Source of the DNA: Caprimulgus europaeus
Taxonomy: Eukaryota > Chordata > Aves > Caprimulgiformes > Caprimulgidae
NCBI GenBank assembly: GCA_907165065.1
Contig: OU015527.1
Span: forward strand, 24,627,686 to 24,691,685
Length of the DNA: 64,000 nt
Direction: 5' to 3'
Under the pieces are notes generated by a model. It saw only the letters and a program-made list of their open reading frames with translations. It was not told the DNA's origin and ran no database searches. The stretch's first letter is position 1; every line of letters starts with the position of its first letter. Position numbers and translations under genes: made by a program. Of this stretch, positions 12,436-24,743 are shown one piece after another.

Positions 12436-13038
12436 AATGCTGTGGTGGGTTGACCCTGGCTAGATGCTGGGTGCCCACCAAAGCCCACTCTATCACCCCC
12501 CTCGTCAGCAAGATGGGGAGGGGAGAAAATAAGATGGAACACAAAAAAACCCCCAAACTTGTGGATCGAGACAAAAGCAGTTTAATAGAAGCAAAGCAAA
12601 GCTGCATGCGCAGAAGCAAAAGAACAAAATATTTACTCTCTACTTCCCATCAGCAGGCGATGTTTGGCCACTTCCCGGGAAGCAGGGCTTCATACGCGTT
12701 GCGGTTCCTGGAGGACAAACGGAAGTAACGAATGCCCCCCCTTCCCCCTCTGTTCTCCTTGCTTTATTTCTGAGCATACATCATATGGTATGGAATATCC
12801 CTTTGGTCCGTTTGGGTCAGCTGTCCTGGCTGTGTCCCCTCCCAAGACCTTCCCCCCTCCCAGCCTACTGGGGGAAATGTTGGAGAGACAGCCTTGGTGC
12901 TGTGCTAGCACTGCTCACCAGTAACCAAAACACTGCTGTGTTATCAACACCCCTCAAGCCACCAAATACAAAACACAGCACTCTGAGGGCTGCCACGGGG
13001 AAAATCAACTCCATCCCAGCCAGACCCACTACAAATGC
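12436..13038 (+). mobile_element. Solo ERVL-type LTR (593 bp) with intact 5-bp TSD
   Basis: The LTR spans 12441 (TGTGGTGGGTTGACCC) to 13033 (CCCACTACA). It is bracketed by the direct repeat AATGC at 12436-12440 and 13034-13038. It aligns along its whole length with the LTR at 6816-7410: shared A-rich block after GATGGAAC, shared CTTCCCGGGAAG palindrome and shared 3' end ATCCCAGCCAGACCC. The different TSD shows a separate insertion, not the second LTR of one provirus. No internal region is attached. Open frames inside are not genes. Confidence 0.92.
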
Positions 13039-14461
13039 AAAGTGCCTTAGGAGTCCAGAAATCAAAATAATAGAGAGCCACAGATGCAGATGTATGCTAT
13101 ATATAGCATCACCATCTGTTAATTGTCAAAACAACTTATTTTGTCTGAATCCCTTAGTCACTATCATGTAAATAAATAACCTTTGTAATGAGTATACAGA
13201 AGCATTTGGCCTATTTTTTTTTTAGTTAAAGGTGATCATTTACTTAAGTAAGAAAAAAAAATGCACCTCAGAAAGAAACTTCCCAGATCCATTTGTATTC
13301 TTGGAACATCTTTCTTATTTTTTTGCATTTTGCACACATGTACTGCCACACACGAAAATATTTTTCTCTCAGGCTAAGGCTTCTACTAGTTTAGCCTACA
13401 GCAAATGCCTATTGCTGAATTATGAAACACTCGAAATAAGCATTTATAATGAAAATATTAGTGACACGATAATAACTTGCAAATCATGTTCCTACAAAAT
13501 ATATTGCAGTTCTTGTGCACTTAGTGTAATTCTGTTCTGTTTCTTTTGCTCCTTAGGTTCTTAGCCTGTCAGCCTGTACTTTTAGTCTGATAAAATCTGC
13601 TGAAGCATCCTGAATCTTTATATCTTCCTGTTCTCAGTTAATAATCAGTGTTAATGATGGTAATATAAAATATGAAATTTGAAAATTTTTTTTATCCCTG
13701 CTTATTTATAGAAGAAATATGAAGAATCATGTTCTAGAGACATTACTGTCAAATTTCACCCTGTTTCTTTGTATATTAGCCATTGCATTGCTGTTAGCTC
13801 TTAAATTGAAATAACTCCTGTTTATCAACAGATATATTTTTCCTCAATGCCAGTGATCCCACCCATGAAATCACCTGTACGAATGCTCCAAAGTACTCTA
13901 ACATGAAGTTTCTTTTTATCATTTTGACTCTGACTTTTTCCCTTTGAGCTTGCTAGGTCCATTCTTTCTGGCTCTTCTGAGTTCATCATGACTGTTAATA
14001 GCAAAAGAGCTTGGTGTTACATGCCACTGCTCAGCCAGTTTGAATGTTGCTGCATACCGTGCTGCTCTCCTTCAACCACTCAGGTAAGTTTACAGCTAGT
14101 TAGTCTTGCAAATATTATTCCACTCCCTGGGAAGGAAATTACCTTCTAGCACCTTTTTTGTTTGTTGCGTCTGCTATGATGACATTGCTGAGGCTTAAAT
14201 GACTGGCTTTAAATCCCTGTGACATTTCCTTAAGGTTATAAGGTTTTACGTCAGCTTTCCTGAGGGGCTGGCTATATTTTAAGATTTAGAAGTAATTTTC
14301 CTTAGCTGGGGATTGAGATAGACAGCTACCCCCTGTGAGTTATAAGGTGCAAAACTACTAAAAACTTGACGATGGAAGTGCATTAATCCAGTAGCTTTTC
14401 ATAAGATTTGGGGTTTTTGTTATTTTATGGTCAAAGGAAAATTTGTGTGTCATTCCCGTAC
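13039..14461. other. AT-rich non-coding stretch, no gene seen
   Basis: No gene or mobile element recognised. The open frame at 13232-13564 is cysteine- and serine-rich by chance and has no recognisable family. Confidence 0.5.
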
Positions 14462-14466
14462 AAGAG

Positions 14467-14840
14467 TGTGATGGTTTAATCACAGAGGCTCGCTCACACC
14501 CCTCCCCACCCTCCACCCCTACCTCACCCCTAGTGGGATGAGGAGGAGAAAATATAAATAAACGTGGCTCACTGGTTGAAACATGTACACTTTAGTGGCA
14601 TGGTAAGGGAAGGGAGAAACAACACCAAAAACCAATAACAACAGTACTAGTGAAAGAATATACAATGTAACAAGTGATACATGGAACCAAACGGCCCCAC
14701 CCGACCTGCTCCTGAACCAGGGTGCCTGGCATCCCCCTCTTCCCAGAACTTACCCCGTTTAAATACTAAGCATGACATCACATGGTATGGAATACTCGCT
14801 TTGGCCCATTTGGGTCAACTACCCGGCTGCTCCCATCACA
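14467..14840 (+). mobile_element. Short or internally deleted ERV LTR
   Basis: It begins TGTGATGGTTTAATCACAG at 14467. It contains LTR-like words common to the avian ERVL LTR group, notably ATGGTATGGAATACTCG and TTTGGCCCATTTGGGTCA in the 14780-14815 region. A possible end at 14840 (CATCACA) gives near-matching flanks AAGAG (14462-14466) and AAGAT (14841-14845). At 374 bp it is shorter than relatives, so an internal or 3' deletion is likely. The 3' boundary is tentative. Confidence 0.6.
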
Positions 14841-14845
14841 AAGAT

Positions 14846-15248
14846 AAAGAAAGATGTGCTGTAGACCCTTACTCTTCTATATTGAATTAAATTAGAGTAT
14901 GCATGATTATTTTGTAACTAACCAATGCACAAGAGCAATATATGTACTCAGATCTGAAAATTATTCATTATATTACTTCAGGAACAATACTGACAACTCT
15001 GTTTGGAATATAAATTTGGAATTGCCCATTGCTGTTATACAGTTCAGTGAAAATATTCGAAGGTTGAAATTTCTGTCCTTGTATTTCAATATTTCTTTTC
15101 AACCCAGAAGAGTATTAAGATATATGGTACTGAAAATGTTCATGAAAAAAATTTTAAAAAAAAAGTCAAGATGAGTTGTTTTGACATTTTTAACTGATAT
15201 TAAAACTTTTCCTTTGAAAAGACAGAACATTTTACATTATTGAATAAT
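14846..15248. other. AT-rich non-coding spacer
   Basis: I see no gene or recognisable repeat. The open frame at 14899-15174 has no recognisable domain and ends in an AAATTTT/AAAA-rich patch. Confidence 0.5.
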
Positions 15249-15250
15249 TG

Positions 15251-15303
15251 ATTGGACTAGATGATCTTTCGAGGTCCCTTCCAATCCCTAATATTCTGTG
15301 AAC
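15251..15303 (+). mobile_element. CR1 LINE 3'-tail fragment
   Basis: About 50 bp matching the extreme 3' end of CR1: GGACTAGATGATCTTTCGAG, then GGTCCCTTCCAATCC and a terminal ATTCTGTGA in place of the usual ATTCTATGA. This is a heavily 5'-truncated copy, as is typical of CR1. Confidence 0.8.
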
Positions 15304-15565
15304 TTTGGCGTACTACTGAGATATGAGATACATCTATGGAACCACTGAACAGACATTATGTCTGTGATGCAGTCTGCACATTGTAAAACATCTCAACTTC
15401 TATGTATGCAGAGGGAAAGGAAAGAAAGGAAACAAGTCTGATACGACCACTATATTTGTCATTGAAAAAAAAAACCCCACCTTTTTTATTAGTATTTTTC
15501 TTTTATTCAGTAAAAGTACTCCATTAGCGCCAAGGAAGGCACTATCTTGTACTTGCTGTACTTGA

Positions 15566-16128
15566 CTCCCTTCCCTTCCCTTCCCTTCCCTTCCCTTCCC
15601 TTCCCTTCCCTTCCCTTCCCTTCCCTTCCCTTCCCTTCCCTTCCCTTCCCTTCCCTTCCCTTCCCTTCCCTTCCCTTCCCTTCCCTTCCCTTCCCTTCCC
15701 TTCCCTTCCCGCACCTTCCCTTCCCTTCCCTTCCCTTCCCTTCCCGCACCTTCCCTTCCCTTCCCTTCCCGCACCTTCCCTTCCCTTCCCTTCCCTTCCC
15801 TTCCCTTCCCTTCCCTTCCCTTCCCTTCCCTTCCCTTCCCTTCCCTTCCCTTCCCTTCCCTTCCCTTCCCTTCCCTTCCCTTCCCTTCCCTTCCCTTCCT
15901 TTCCCTTCCCTTCCCTTCCCTTCCCTTCCCTTCCCTTCCCTTCCCTTCCCTTCCCTTCCCTTCCCTTCCCTTCCCTTCCCGCACCTTCCCGCACCTTCCC
16001 GCACCTTCCCTTCCCGCACCTTCCCTTCCCTTCCCGCACCTTCCCTTCCCGCACCTTCCCGCACCTTCCCGCACCTTCCCGCACCTTCCCGCACCTTCCC
16101 TTTCTGCACTTTCCTGCACCTTCTTCCC
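15566..16128. repeat. (TTCCC)n pentanucleotide array with GCACC variant units
   Basis: About 107 pentamers from 15566 to 16100, then degenerate units to about 16128. Most units are TTCCC. Thirteen are GCACC, starting at 15711, 15746, 15771, 15981, 15991, 16001, 16016, 16036, 16051, 16061, 16071, 16081 and 16091, so the right end is largely a TTCCCGCACC decamer array. The minus strand is GGGAA-rich with closely spaced G3 runs, a sequence class that can form G-quadruplexes. The long glycine/lysine/arginine/glutamate frames on the minus strand and the Pro/Phe/Ser/Leu frame on the plus strand are artefacts of the repeat. Confidence 0.97.
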
Positions 16129-18451
16129 TATTTTCCAGGTAATGTTCTCTCCCTAGAAGAGTAGAAGATTTTACCTAAACAACTGTGTGTAGTTATATGG
16201 ATACTTTAAAAACTACTCAAGTTCAAATATAATATCAAGTAAGCATAAAAGCTGTTGGAATTTCTATATTTTATTCATCAAGTAAGAAAAGCATGAGAGT
16301 CCTAACTTGGGAGATCAGAACAAGTTGTTTTGATTCACTTGGCACCTTTTTGAAATATTGATGGAACCACACCTAGCAGAGCCATTGTAATCAGATTAGT
16401 CTATCCTATACTATTATTCTGTCTGGCTGATTTGATGTAACTAATATTATGGAACTGAATACTTTAGATATTAATACTTGGTGATTTGACTACTTAACTT
16501 TAAGAGCACTCCTCCATTCTAGACAATAGTAATTACAGCTCTTCTGCTGAATTCAGTAGGATTAGAAGTTTAAAGCTCAGTCTGCTCCTATCCGTTAAGA
16601 AACACGTACTGTGTTTCGCAATTTAAGCAAAAACTTCGAAGTTTAAACCTTATTAGCTTGGTATGAAAACTGTTTGGCAGTGCATGGTCTTTTCACCTAG
16701 CCACACTGTCACAACAGTGTTAGTGATAGAGTAGTCTTTAAGGCTTATGTGACACATGCCAGCAGTATGAAATCTCTTCCTGAACCTTGAGCATGACCCA
16801 CATTCTTCCTTTTTTCCCCGCAAAGCTTGTTGCTCTGCCATGCTGTGAGTACACCAAGTTTTAGTGCACTTAGATTAGCATTAATCTTGAGCACAGATTG
16901 TTTGTTTTACTACCATACCCACCAGATTGTCAGTGCAGCCTGCATGATGGGCAACAAGCAAAATTTTCTAAGATCATATTAGAGAGTCAAGGTAAAAAGT
17001 ATGTTAGATTTTCTAACATAAAAGAACTCATGATTAATAAAGGATTGTATTGTTCAGGATTATCAGTTCGAACAGAGTGTCTAATACAATAAAGATGTAT
17101 CTTAGTGTAAGTGTTTGTTAATTTATGTTAGGAATAATTAAACTCTGGTTAGCATTATTTCTGGTTTAGCTCTTATGTGAGCTGATCAGGGGGAAAAAAA
17201 AAAGTCATTACATATTTTGGATTTACAGGGATTTTCAAATTTAAAATAGTTTGACTTTCAAAATCATTAAAAGACTGCCTGCCCTTGCTACCATTTTTAG
17301 AATGTTAAAACTGTATGATTTCTATTGACCTGAAAAGCCAGTGTTGAATGTCTTTGAAAATACCTCCAAACGCACAGGTCACCTTCCACTTTGCTATCTG
17401 TATCATTATATGACAGGTGAATATTTCAGGGGAATGGTTGAAGATTTATAATGAATAAAAAATATTAACACTGTACATGAAGAAATAAAATGTGATCACT
17501 GCTGTTTATCAACTGGAGCCCTTGAGGAATGCAGGCAGTTAGCTGTGCTAAAGTCATTTTAGCCTCTTTTTGTTTGTAGATTATCTTATTTTTTCCTCTT
17601 AAACTCAGATAACTGTTCAATGCATTTATAGTCTTTTTACATTCTGTAGAGGAAGTAATGTTATTTAATATTGCTTCCAGGCCTTAGAAGGGGATACTTT
17701 CTACTACTAAAAAAAAATGTTGAATTATTCTACATTTTTATTGTATCAGTCTTTACAGAACAGGCTTAGTTCCAGCAAAGGAATTTGTATCAGACCTGGA
17801 AGCTTCTATTCTTCAATTAATATCATATCAAACTCTTTAGTAGTAAAGACTGGCATTGATAGATAATAGAATTTTTGTAGTAATATTAATTGGACAGACT
17901 GGAAAAACATGTGTAAAGCTTGAAAATAAATATTGTTATGCATCTATTTTTAAATAAATGCCTTCATTTCTTAGACATTGAAATGTCTTCTCCTATTCTT
18001 AGAAATTTTGTATGGATAATGAGGTTAACATTAAACCATGTCATTTATTTTAAAGAGTCTGCATTTTAAGCAATACTGAGTAGTTTAATCTTTCTTTCCT
18101 TATTTTTCCAAGTCATGTACAAGTTCTATAAATTTATTTCTGAAAAGTCATTTTTCCTAATAAAAATTTTTGTATTAGTGCTATGTCTCAAGTGATTTTA
18201 AGCAGACTGACAGCAAGCCTTGATTAATAGTGATAACTCTGGTAAAGTGTTAGTCTGGATGACATCGTCACACTAAACCTTCAGCTTCTTGCATGGATTT
18301 AAGTGAGGCCTGATTCACAGTAGATAGAAGAAACATGTGGTGAATTTTATCAGTCTTCTGAGGCAACTTGAAAATCCCAGGCACTTCTGTGATTGCTTTT
18401 TTTCCTTTTATGCCCATGACGTTGTAGAAATCATACCTACTATAGTAGAGT
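16129..18451. other. AT-rich non-coding stretch, no gene seen
   Basis: No gene or mobile element recognised. Short open frames (for example 16653-16841 minus and 16898-17092 plus) lack recognisable domains. Confidence 0.5.
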
Positions 18452-18496
18452 GATAAGGAAAATGCAGACAATATAGATAAGGAAAATGCAGACAAT
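18452..18496. repeat. Two-copy 24-bp tandem duplication
   Basis: The 21-bp word beginning GATAAGGAAAATGCAG occurs identically at 18452-18472 and 18476-18496, giving a 24-bp period. Identity of the two copies suggests a recent slippage or duplication event. There is no coding context. Confidence 0.9.
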
Positions 18497-21400
18497 CCTT
18501 GCAGGCAGAAGGTATATTATGTAGTCAAAACTTGATGACACACTGAGGGAAACCTAGACAATAAATGCCACAAAGTATGTGAGCAGCAGGGAGGCATGAA
18601 TACAGTCCTGCTAGAGTGCTCCAAATTGAAAATCAAAGTAAGCAGCTAAAAGCAGACACTGTCTGGGCTTCTTAATCAGGCGCATAAAGCAAAGTTGAGG
18701 CAGGAATGATGAATCTGTGACTATGCTATGGCACAGAGGGAGCACTACAGTTGATCAGGTCAATGTTTATGTTAACTGTGGTGGAAGTCATTGGACATTC
18801 ACCTTTCACCCTTGCAAATGAATCAGTAGGTTAGAAACTGCTGTTAATTTATGACATAGCACACAATCTCACTGACTACGTAGATGGAAAGTGAAAGGTA
18901 GGAAATTTGAAACAACCTCTGGTTTAGATGGAATGTTGATAATAGTGAAATGCATAAGTGAATGCAAATTGGCATTCTGAAACATCTATTTGCAACAAAG
19001 TAACAAGAGGAAAACACAAAAACTAGGGCTGATGCTAGATAATTTTACTGATACTTAAAACACTTAGGTAAATAGCAGCCTTTTGAGGAGCTGAGCCCCT
19101 GGTTTGGCCATTGAACTACAGACAGTCAAGGCTGCAGTTTCTGGTATCTGAATAAGTTTTCATAAGGAAATAATAAAGCAAACAGAAAACATATTTATTT
19201 TCAAATCTTCTTCAACACACCAGAGCAATTTCCTAAGAGTGACCCCAAGTGCTCAGGGGGTCACCTAGCGAGTGGAGGCATACAAATAACTGTGAGAAGA
19301 GGGGTTTTCAAATGCCTCCTCTGTGTGAACTCAGACCTTCCACAGCTTCCCAAATGTATAGATCATACACAGACAGAGGATAACTACAGAACCTGTTATT
19401 CACCCCAGTGATGAATTGTAAAGAGCATAAGACAGTGACCCACAGGATCCTCATTAGACACACTCACTAAAACTCTAGTGTGCTCTCTGTTGTGTCCTTC
19501 CAGAAGACCATTGGGGATGTAATTCCAATCAGCCACTCAGCTACCTCAAAAGATTTCTCATTGCCAAAAGACAAAAAAAAAAATTCCCCAAGTAGAGACA
19601 GAAGCAGTTTCAAATTATGCCAGCCCTCTTTGGAAACAACTCTCTTCCCTGCAGAGTTGGGGGAGAGCATACTCTTCACAGCACTCTGTCCCTAAGGTAA
19701 GCAACTTTGTTGTCAGACACAGGGAAAAACAACTATTCTGCTAACATTTGTGAGTAGTATTGCAGTAATATTTTGAGTTGGTTTTCTGGCTTTCTTCATA
19801 TTTTGTACATTTCCTACAACTGAAGCCATTCAGCTCTTGATAGTGCACAAACACCGATTTTCACAATTGCTGCATTGTTTGCTCTGAACTGTGAAGATTT
19901 CCAGATTTCTTCAGAAAACACGCTTAAATTCCCAGCTGCATGCCTTTTTAAAGGCCACCTATCCACAGTGTTTAGAGGAGTTGCTACCTAATAGTACCAT
20001 GCCTGTGACTAGCACAAATGGCATTTATGCCAAGTAAGAGGCAAAGAACAGAGATGGAGTTATGTTTATGTTGAGGCAATGTCCTAAGCTATAAAGGGAA
20101 GTCTACACAATTTCTTCATGCATTATCTTTCCTGCATCATCCGCCTCTCAATGTTACAAACACAACATAAGTATACAAGCTAAAAAGACCAACACAATAA
20201 TTAATGCCAGCAGAAGCAGCTGAATATGACTGCATCTGATATACAGATTGCTTCAGCTCATTTTGGATACTTGTTATTTTTTATCTCATACTTGAGTTAA
20301 GGTAACAGTCACTGTGATCATAATTTGTTTATATTGTAAAACATAGAAACTGAAGGAATACAACTGCTGTGGCTACATAAAGGAAGCCTATACCAAGTTC
20401 AATAGGGAGATATAAAATTTGTAAAAAGTGGAAATATATACTTTGTAAAAAGTATAATGAAATGGAAAACAAAGCTCCAAAACTATTTTGAAAAAAAGAT
20501 GTTGAGTACTTAGAAGTAGGTTTTAATTCAATGAATTATTGTGTAAATTACAAATAACATGATTCTGACAGATGCAACATAATGATCTACAGTTATTGAA
20601 GACAAGAAATGCCATGTCTTTATTTTGTAGATACACTCTGACATGCTGCAATGATTCTTAATGCATCTTAAGGCCAAGAGTATGATAGTGGCAACAACCT
20701 CCGTACAAGTTTCCATCAGCATGAATGGATAAACTTTGTCACAGGTTATGGAATTGACCTTTCTAAGACCTGCACTTACAAAGGGGATAAATGCAACATC
20801 TATCAGAAAGAAAACTTGGAGAGCAGAATGGCCTTAAATGAGAAAATACAGTCTGATCAATATTGTCAGTTGTTACATGGGTTCTTTTTCATTGTAATCC
20901 GATAGTTACTAGAGGAAGGATACTGCACTGAATGGACCAGAGGCTTCATTTCTTATGGTTTCTGTAGGAAAACTAAACCAAACCAGACTAAATCCGCTAT
21001 ACCAAATAAAACAACTCTTCAACGCAACCCAGTTTTCTATTGTTTTTTCTTCCAAAGTATGATGGCAAATTTTATACTTACATTTCTTTTTCATTCTTTG
21101 GAATGATTAGGTGGCCTGCAAAACAGATGTAGCTTATAAATTAAGCCCTTTGTTCTTCAGCCAATGCCAACAATGAGGCAAATGCTAACAGTCAGAAGAA
21201 GCATCTCCTGCTGCACTCCAAGGACATCTTGTCAGGATCTTGTCTCTGACAATCACATGAAGTAGTTATACGTTTTGTGTTAGCAGTATTACAATAGAAA
21301 TTCCTTACAATGTCAATAGCAGAAAGAATTGCAGAATTACAAACAGAATTCACCATGTGAGTGTTGAAAAGATAGGTTACTTAGGGTGGTATTTGCATCT

Positions 21401-22976
21401 ACATGTTTGTTTCAGTCTTATGGATCTTTATTTACTCATGGTTTTGAAATGAACCATGTATCTAATTGTTTGGGTTGTTTTTTTTTTTCCCCTCCTTTTC
21501 TTTCTTATCTCATTTTTTTTCTTAGAAATTTCATAAAATAAACACCTAATATTAATACTGAAAATAAGTTATGAACTTAAAATATACAGCAGTAGGGAAA
21601 TTAAAATGTTATTATTTCCATACAAAGATTAGTACTGATGTAATAACTGTAATCTACAATTCACATGAAATTATTTCTCAGTATGGCCAGTAATCCAAAA
21701 TACCACAAACCCTAAATGTAGTGTGATCATGTTAATGTTGGCATGGAATTTTAGCGCTGTAATTTCTTGACCCATATGTATTTGATTTCTCACACAAAAA
21801 TTACAGTAGATGGAATTCTTAACTGCTATAAAATTATATAGTTGGACTAAAATTGTCTGACCTATCTTGACCCACATGAATCGAAGTTGTACTTCAATGT
21901 AATTGGCAACTGCTCTCTCTTTCCTTTTGCACCAAAGCAATTCTGGACAATACGTACTCTTTTTGCATTGTTAGAGCATACACATTACAAAAAATATAGC
22001 ATTGTTTTTTCATTAATAAGTAAAAAAGCTAATGGACTATGGCCCAAAGTAGGGCAATTTTAGTATTCATGGCACTTAGTTTAATTCCATGAATGAAATT
22101 ATAAAATGTGTCTTATGAGCCTAAAACCATGTGGAAGACTTCATATATATCTTTGCAATTCAGCAGATTTAAATGGTGACTCTCAGAGAATTTTTTGAAA
22201 TATCACCACTCAGTGCTGGTATTTTCTGTAGGAAATAAGCAGTGAAAATGAGATTCCTGTGGTGAACCAGTCTCCGGATAATGCAAGGTTTGGCTGGATC
22301 TGGAGATCTGAGATAATCCACATTGAATTAGGAGTTTAACCTCCAGTTCTGCATACTCAAATTTTCCAGTTGAGGTGGCTTGGTCTTTGACACCGGGCAG
22401 CCACAGCGTTTTCTCCATTAAGTTTTTTTTCAGATCAAAAAATAATTTAGAGCATATAAAAATAAATTAGAAAGAGTTCTTTGTAAAGGTATTAATATTC
22501 CATGGCACATCAGTCCATCTTTATCAACTTTTCTGATCAGACATAGACTAATTATATTCTGTTCAGAAGTAACAGGAGTGTATAAAGCTGAGAACAGTGT
22601 CATATTTCAGTCATCTGGAACGTAAGTGTAGTACATACTATTATCTCTTCAATATTTTCTTCCACTCAAACAAGATTAGACCTTATTCTCCCTACTGCTT
22701 CTCATATTGTGACAAAATAAATTGCTATGAGGTATGTTATTTAGTGCCTCCAGTGGTACTACAGTTTTGTGAAATGGATACTAGTTGAGTGGTAATCAGC
22801 TAGTCCATTCATTAATTTGATACATGGTCAGCTGATAAAACGTTCATCTCTTTAGCATGAAACCCCTTCCTTCTTGAATTTATTTTAAGTAAAGTAGGTT
22901 CCTGTTTTGAACCTGTTCAATATATTATGTAACTATTTTAATAATATAATTATGTAAGAAGGGCATCATGCTATTA
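18497..22976. other. AT-rich non-coding stretch, no gene seen
   Basis: About 4.5 kb without a recognised gene, LTR or LINE. Open frames reach only about 60-90 codons. There is a T-rich/C-rich tract near 21479-21505. Confidence 0.5.
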
Positions 22977-23392
22977 GTGTGTGTCCAGAGGAGGGCTACA
23001 AAGATAGTGAAAGGTCCTGAGGGCAAGACCTATGCAGAATGGTTGAGATCACTTGACTTGTTTGACTTGGAGAAGAGAAGGCTGGGAGGTGATTTCCTCG
23101 CTGTCTGCAGCTTTCTGTTTGGTGACCAGTGATAGAACACGTGGAAAAGAAATGAAGCAGCATCAGAGGAAGTTCAGACTGGACATTAGGAAAAGATTAT
23201 TCACTGAGAGGGTGGTTGGTCACTGGAATAGGCACTTCAGGGCAGTGGTCAAGGCACCGAGCCTGTCAGAGCTCAAGGAGCATCTGGACCACTCTCTTAG
23301 TCATACTGTTTAATTTTCAGTAGTCCTGCTAGGAGCACGGAGTTGGACTTGTGGGTCCCTTCCAACTTGAGATATTCTATGATTCTATGAAA
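22977..23392 (+). mobile_element. CR1 LINE 3' end, 5'-truncated
   Basis: Opens with GTCCAGAGGAGGGCTACAAAG, a conserved word of the CR1 ORF2 C-terminus/3' region. It continues through GACTTGGAGAAGAGAAGGCT and a block ending CTCAAGGAGCATCTGGACCA, and finishes GGGTCCCTTCCAACTTGAGA then ATTCTATGATTCTATGA, the diagnostic CR1 3' tail. The frame at 23053-23313 is a remnant of the 3' coding end with no catalytic domain. The copy is moderately diverged. Confidence 0.9.
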
Positions 23393-24552
23393 TACTGTAA
23401 CTTACCTTCTTAACTACCTTTAGCCAAGTTATAAGGACTATAAAAGAAATTGCTTGACTAAAAAAAAAAAAAAAAAATTAAAATCTGCATTCAAAAAACT
23501 TTAAGGAATAATAAAGCAAAGACATTACTTAGGCATCCTAAGTTTAAAAATTATACAGTCTGAAGGGGGAAAATTATCTAGAACTTACTCAGACAACCTG
23601 CTTATCTTTCAATCTTCGTCAGAGACTCAGTTCTTTCTTCCATAAAAAAGACTCCTTAACAGCTCAGGTCTTCTAAAGGTGCTTATTCATAATCAGGCAA
23701 CAACGATAGGGAAGAAACAGTATCATCTCTTGTTCAGAGAAAAGGATGAGCTAAATGAATTCATGAAACCCAAACTGAAAATGAAGTGGAACATCTAAAC
23801 ACCAACTTTGGGCTGCATTAACTGATATTTATTGGCACAGATACTGCTAGATACATAACGATTTCTTAAAATAATACTTAGTAATAGAAGCAAAGCTGAG
23901 GAAGTATTTTCTTTGGAAAATATTTCTGCACATCTGCACTCATATAACCACAGATAATAAAATAAATTTTATTTGTTCTTTCCTTTCTTGGCAGCCAAGA
24001 TTAGTATGAATGCATCTTGCTTGCACATTCCAGAAAAGATTTTATTCTACTAAACTTTAGATTTATTACTCCATGGTTAAATACACTCATTACATTTTTT
24101 ACCACACAATGGATTCACCATTCTTGCTTATCATATGCAACACACCAAACAAATAAGTAAACAAATCCCAAATATCTTTTTTTGTTTGAGTGAAGAATGG
24201 CATATTGGAAGAACTTTCAATCATTATTTAGAAGAACAAATCATTAATACCAATTCTTAATTTTTAATTTTAGTTTGCATTTCTTTTGAAGAAAATTTTG
24301 GTCTTATTATTAAAATTATATTAAAATAATATAGTATTCCTTTAAAATCCTCAGTAGAAACCAGTTTCACTGACTTCTGCAAGGCAACAGTTGAGAGAAT
24401 TCAGAAGTATTTAATGTAGAATATTCTACTTAACTGTTATGAGGTTAAGTAAGGCTGCAAATTTAACTTTTAAATAATAATGCCAAAAGTTAGCAATTAT
24501 TTGTAAAAGGTTAAATAGTTTTAACCATAAGAAGGAGTGAAAATAACACTAG
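23393..24552. other. AT-rich non-coding stretch, no gene seen
   Basis: No gene recognised. A pure A run lies at about 23461-23477, soon after the CR1 tail. Confidence 0.5.

Positions 24553-24554
<2 letters not shown>

Positions 24555-24587
<33 letters not shown>
24555..24587. repeat. (CA)n dinucleotide microsatellite
   Basis: About 16 uninterrupted CA units. Perfect CA tracts of this length are commonly polymorphic in vertebrates. Confidence 0.97.
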
Positions 24588-24590
<3 letters not shown>

Positions 24591-24729
24591 TACAGATCTC
24601 CTGTCTTATAAGACTCCATGTCCTCTTTGTTTCACTGAGTGTTCATAGCTGTTCTCACCAGGAGAGAATTTGTCTCTAATGCTCTGAGTGTTCAAAGACA
24701 ACCTTAAGAATTAAACCAGAAGTAATGTT
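24588..24729. other. Short unique spacer between microsatellites
   Basis: No gene or repeat recognised. A word similar to GCTCTGAGTGTTCA appears twice (about 24635 and 24680) in degenerate form. Confidence 0.4.
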
Positions 24730-24743
24730 GGGGGGGGGGGGGG
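24730..24743. repeat. Homopolymer run of 14 G
   Basis: Fourteen consecutive G residues in an otherwise AT-rich region. Its length may be subject to sequencing error and to real slippage. Confidence 0.95.

Noticed and set aside
6816..13033. A single provirus bounded by the two 594-bp LTRs
   Set aside because: The two LTRs have different perfect TSDs, and the interior has no viral genes.
15700..16100. CRISPR-like regular spacing of GCACC units
   Set aside because: Units are 5-10 bp with no unique spacers, in a vertebrate context; it is a variant microsatellite.
15400..16164. Frames up to 239 codons rich in Gly/Lys/Arg/Glu (minus) and Pro/Phe/Ser/Leu (plus)
   Set aside because: The (TTCCC)n array lacks stop codons in most frames, so long frames are forced by the repeat. 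No non-repetitive domain is attached.
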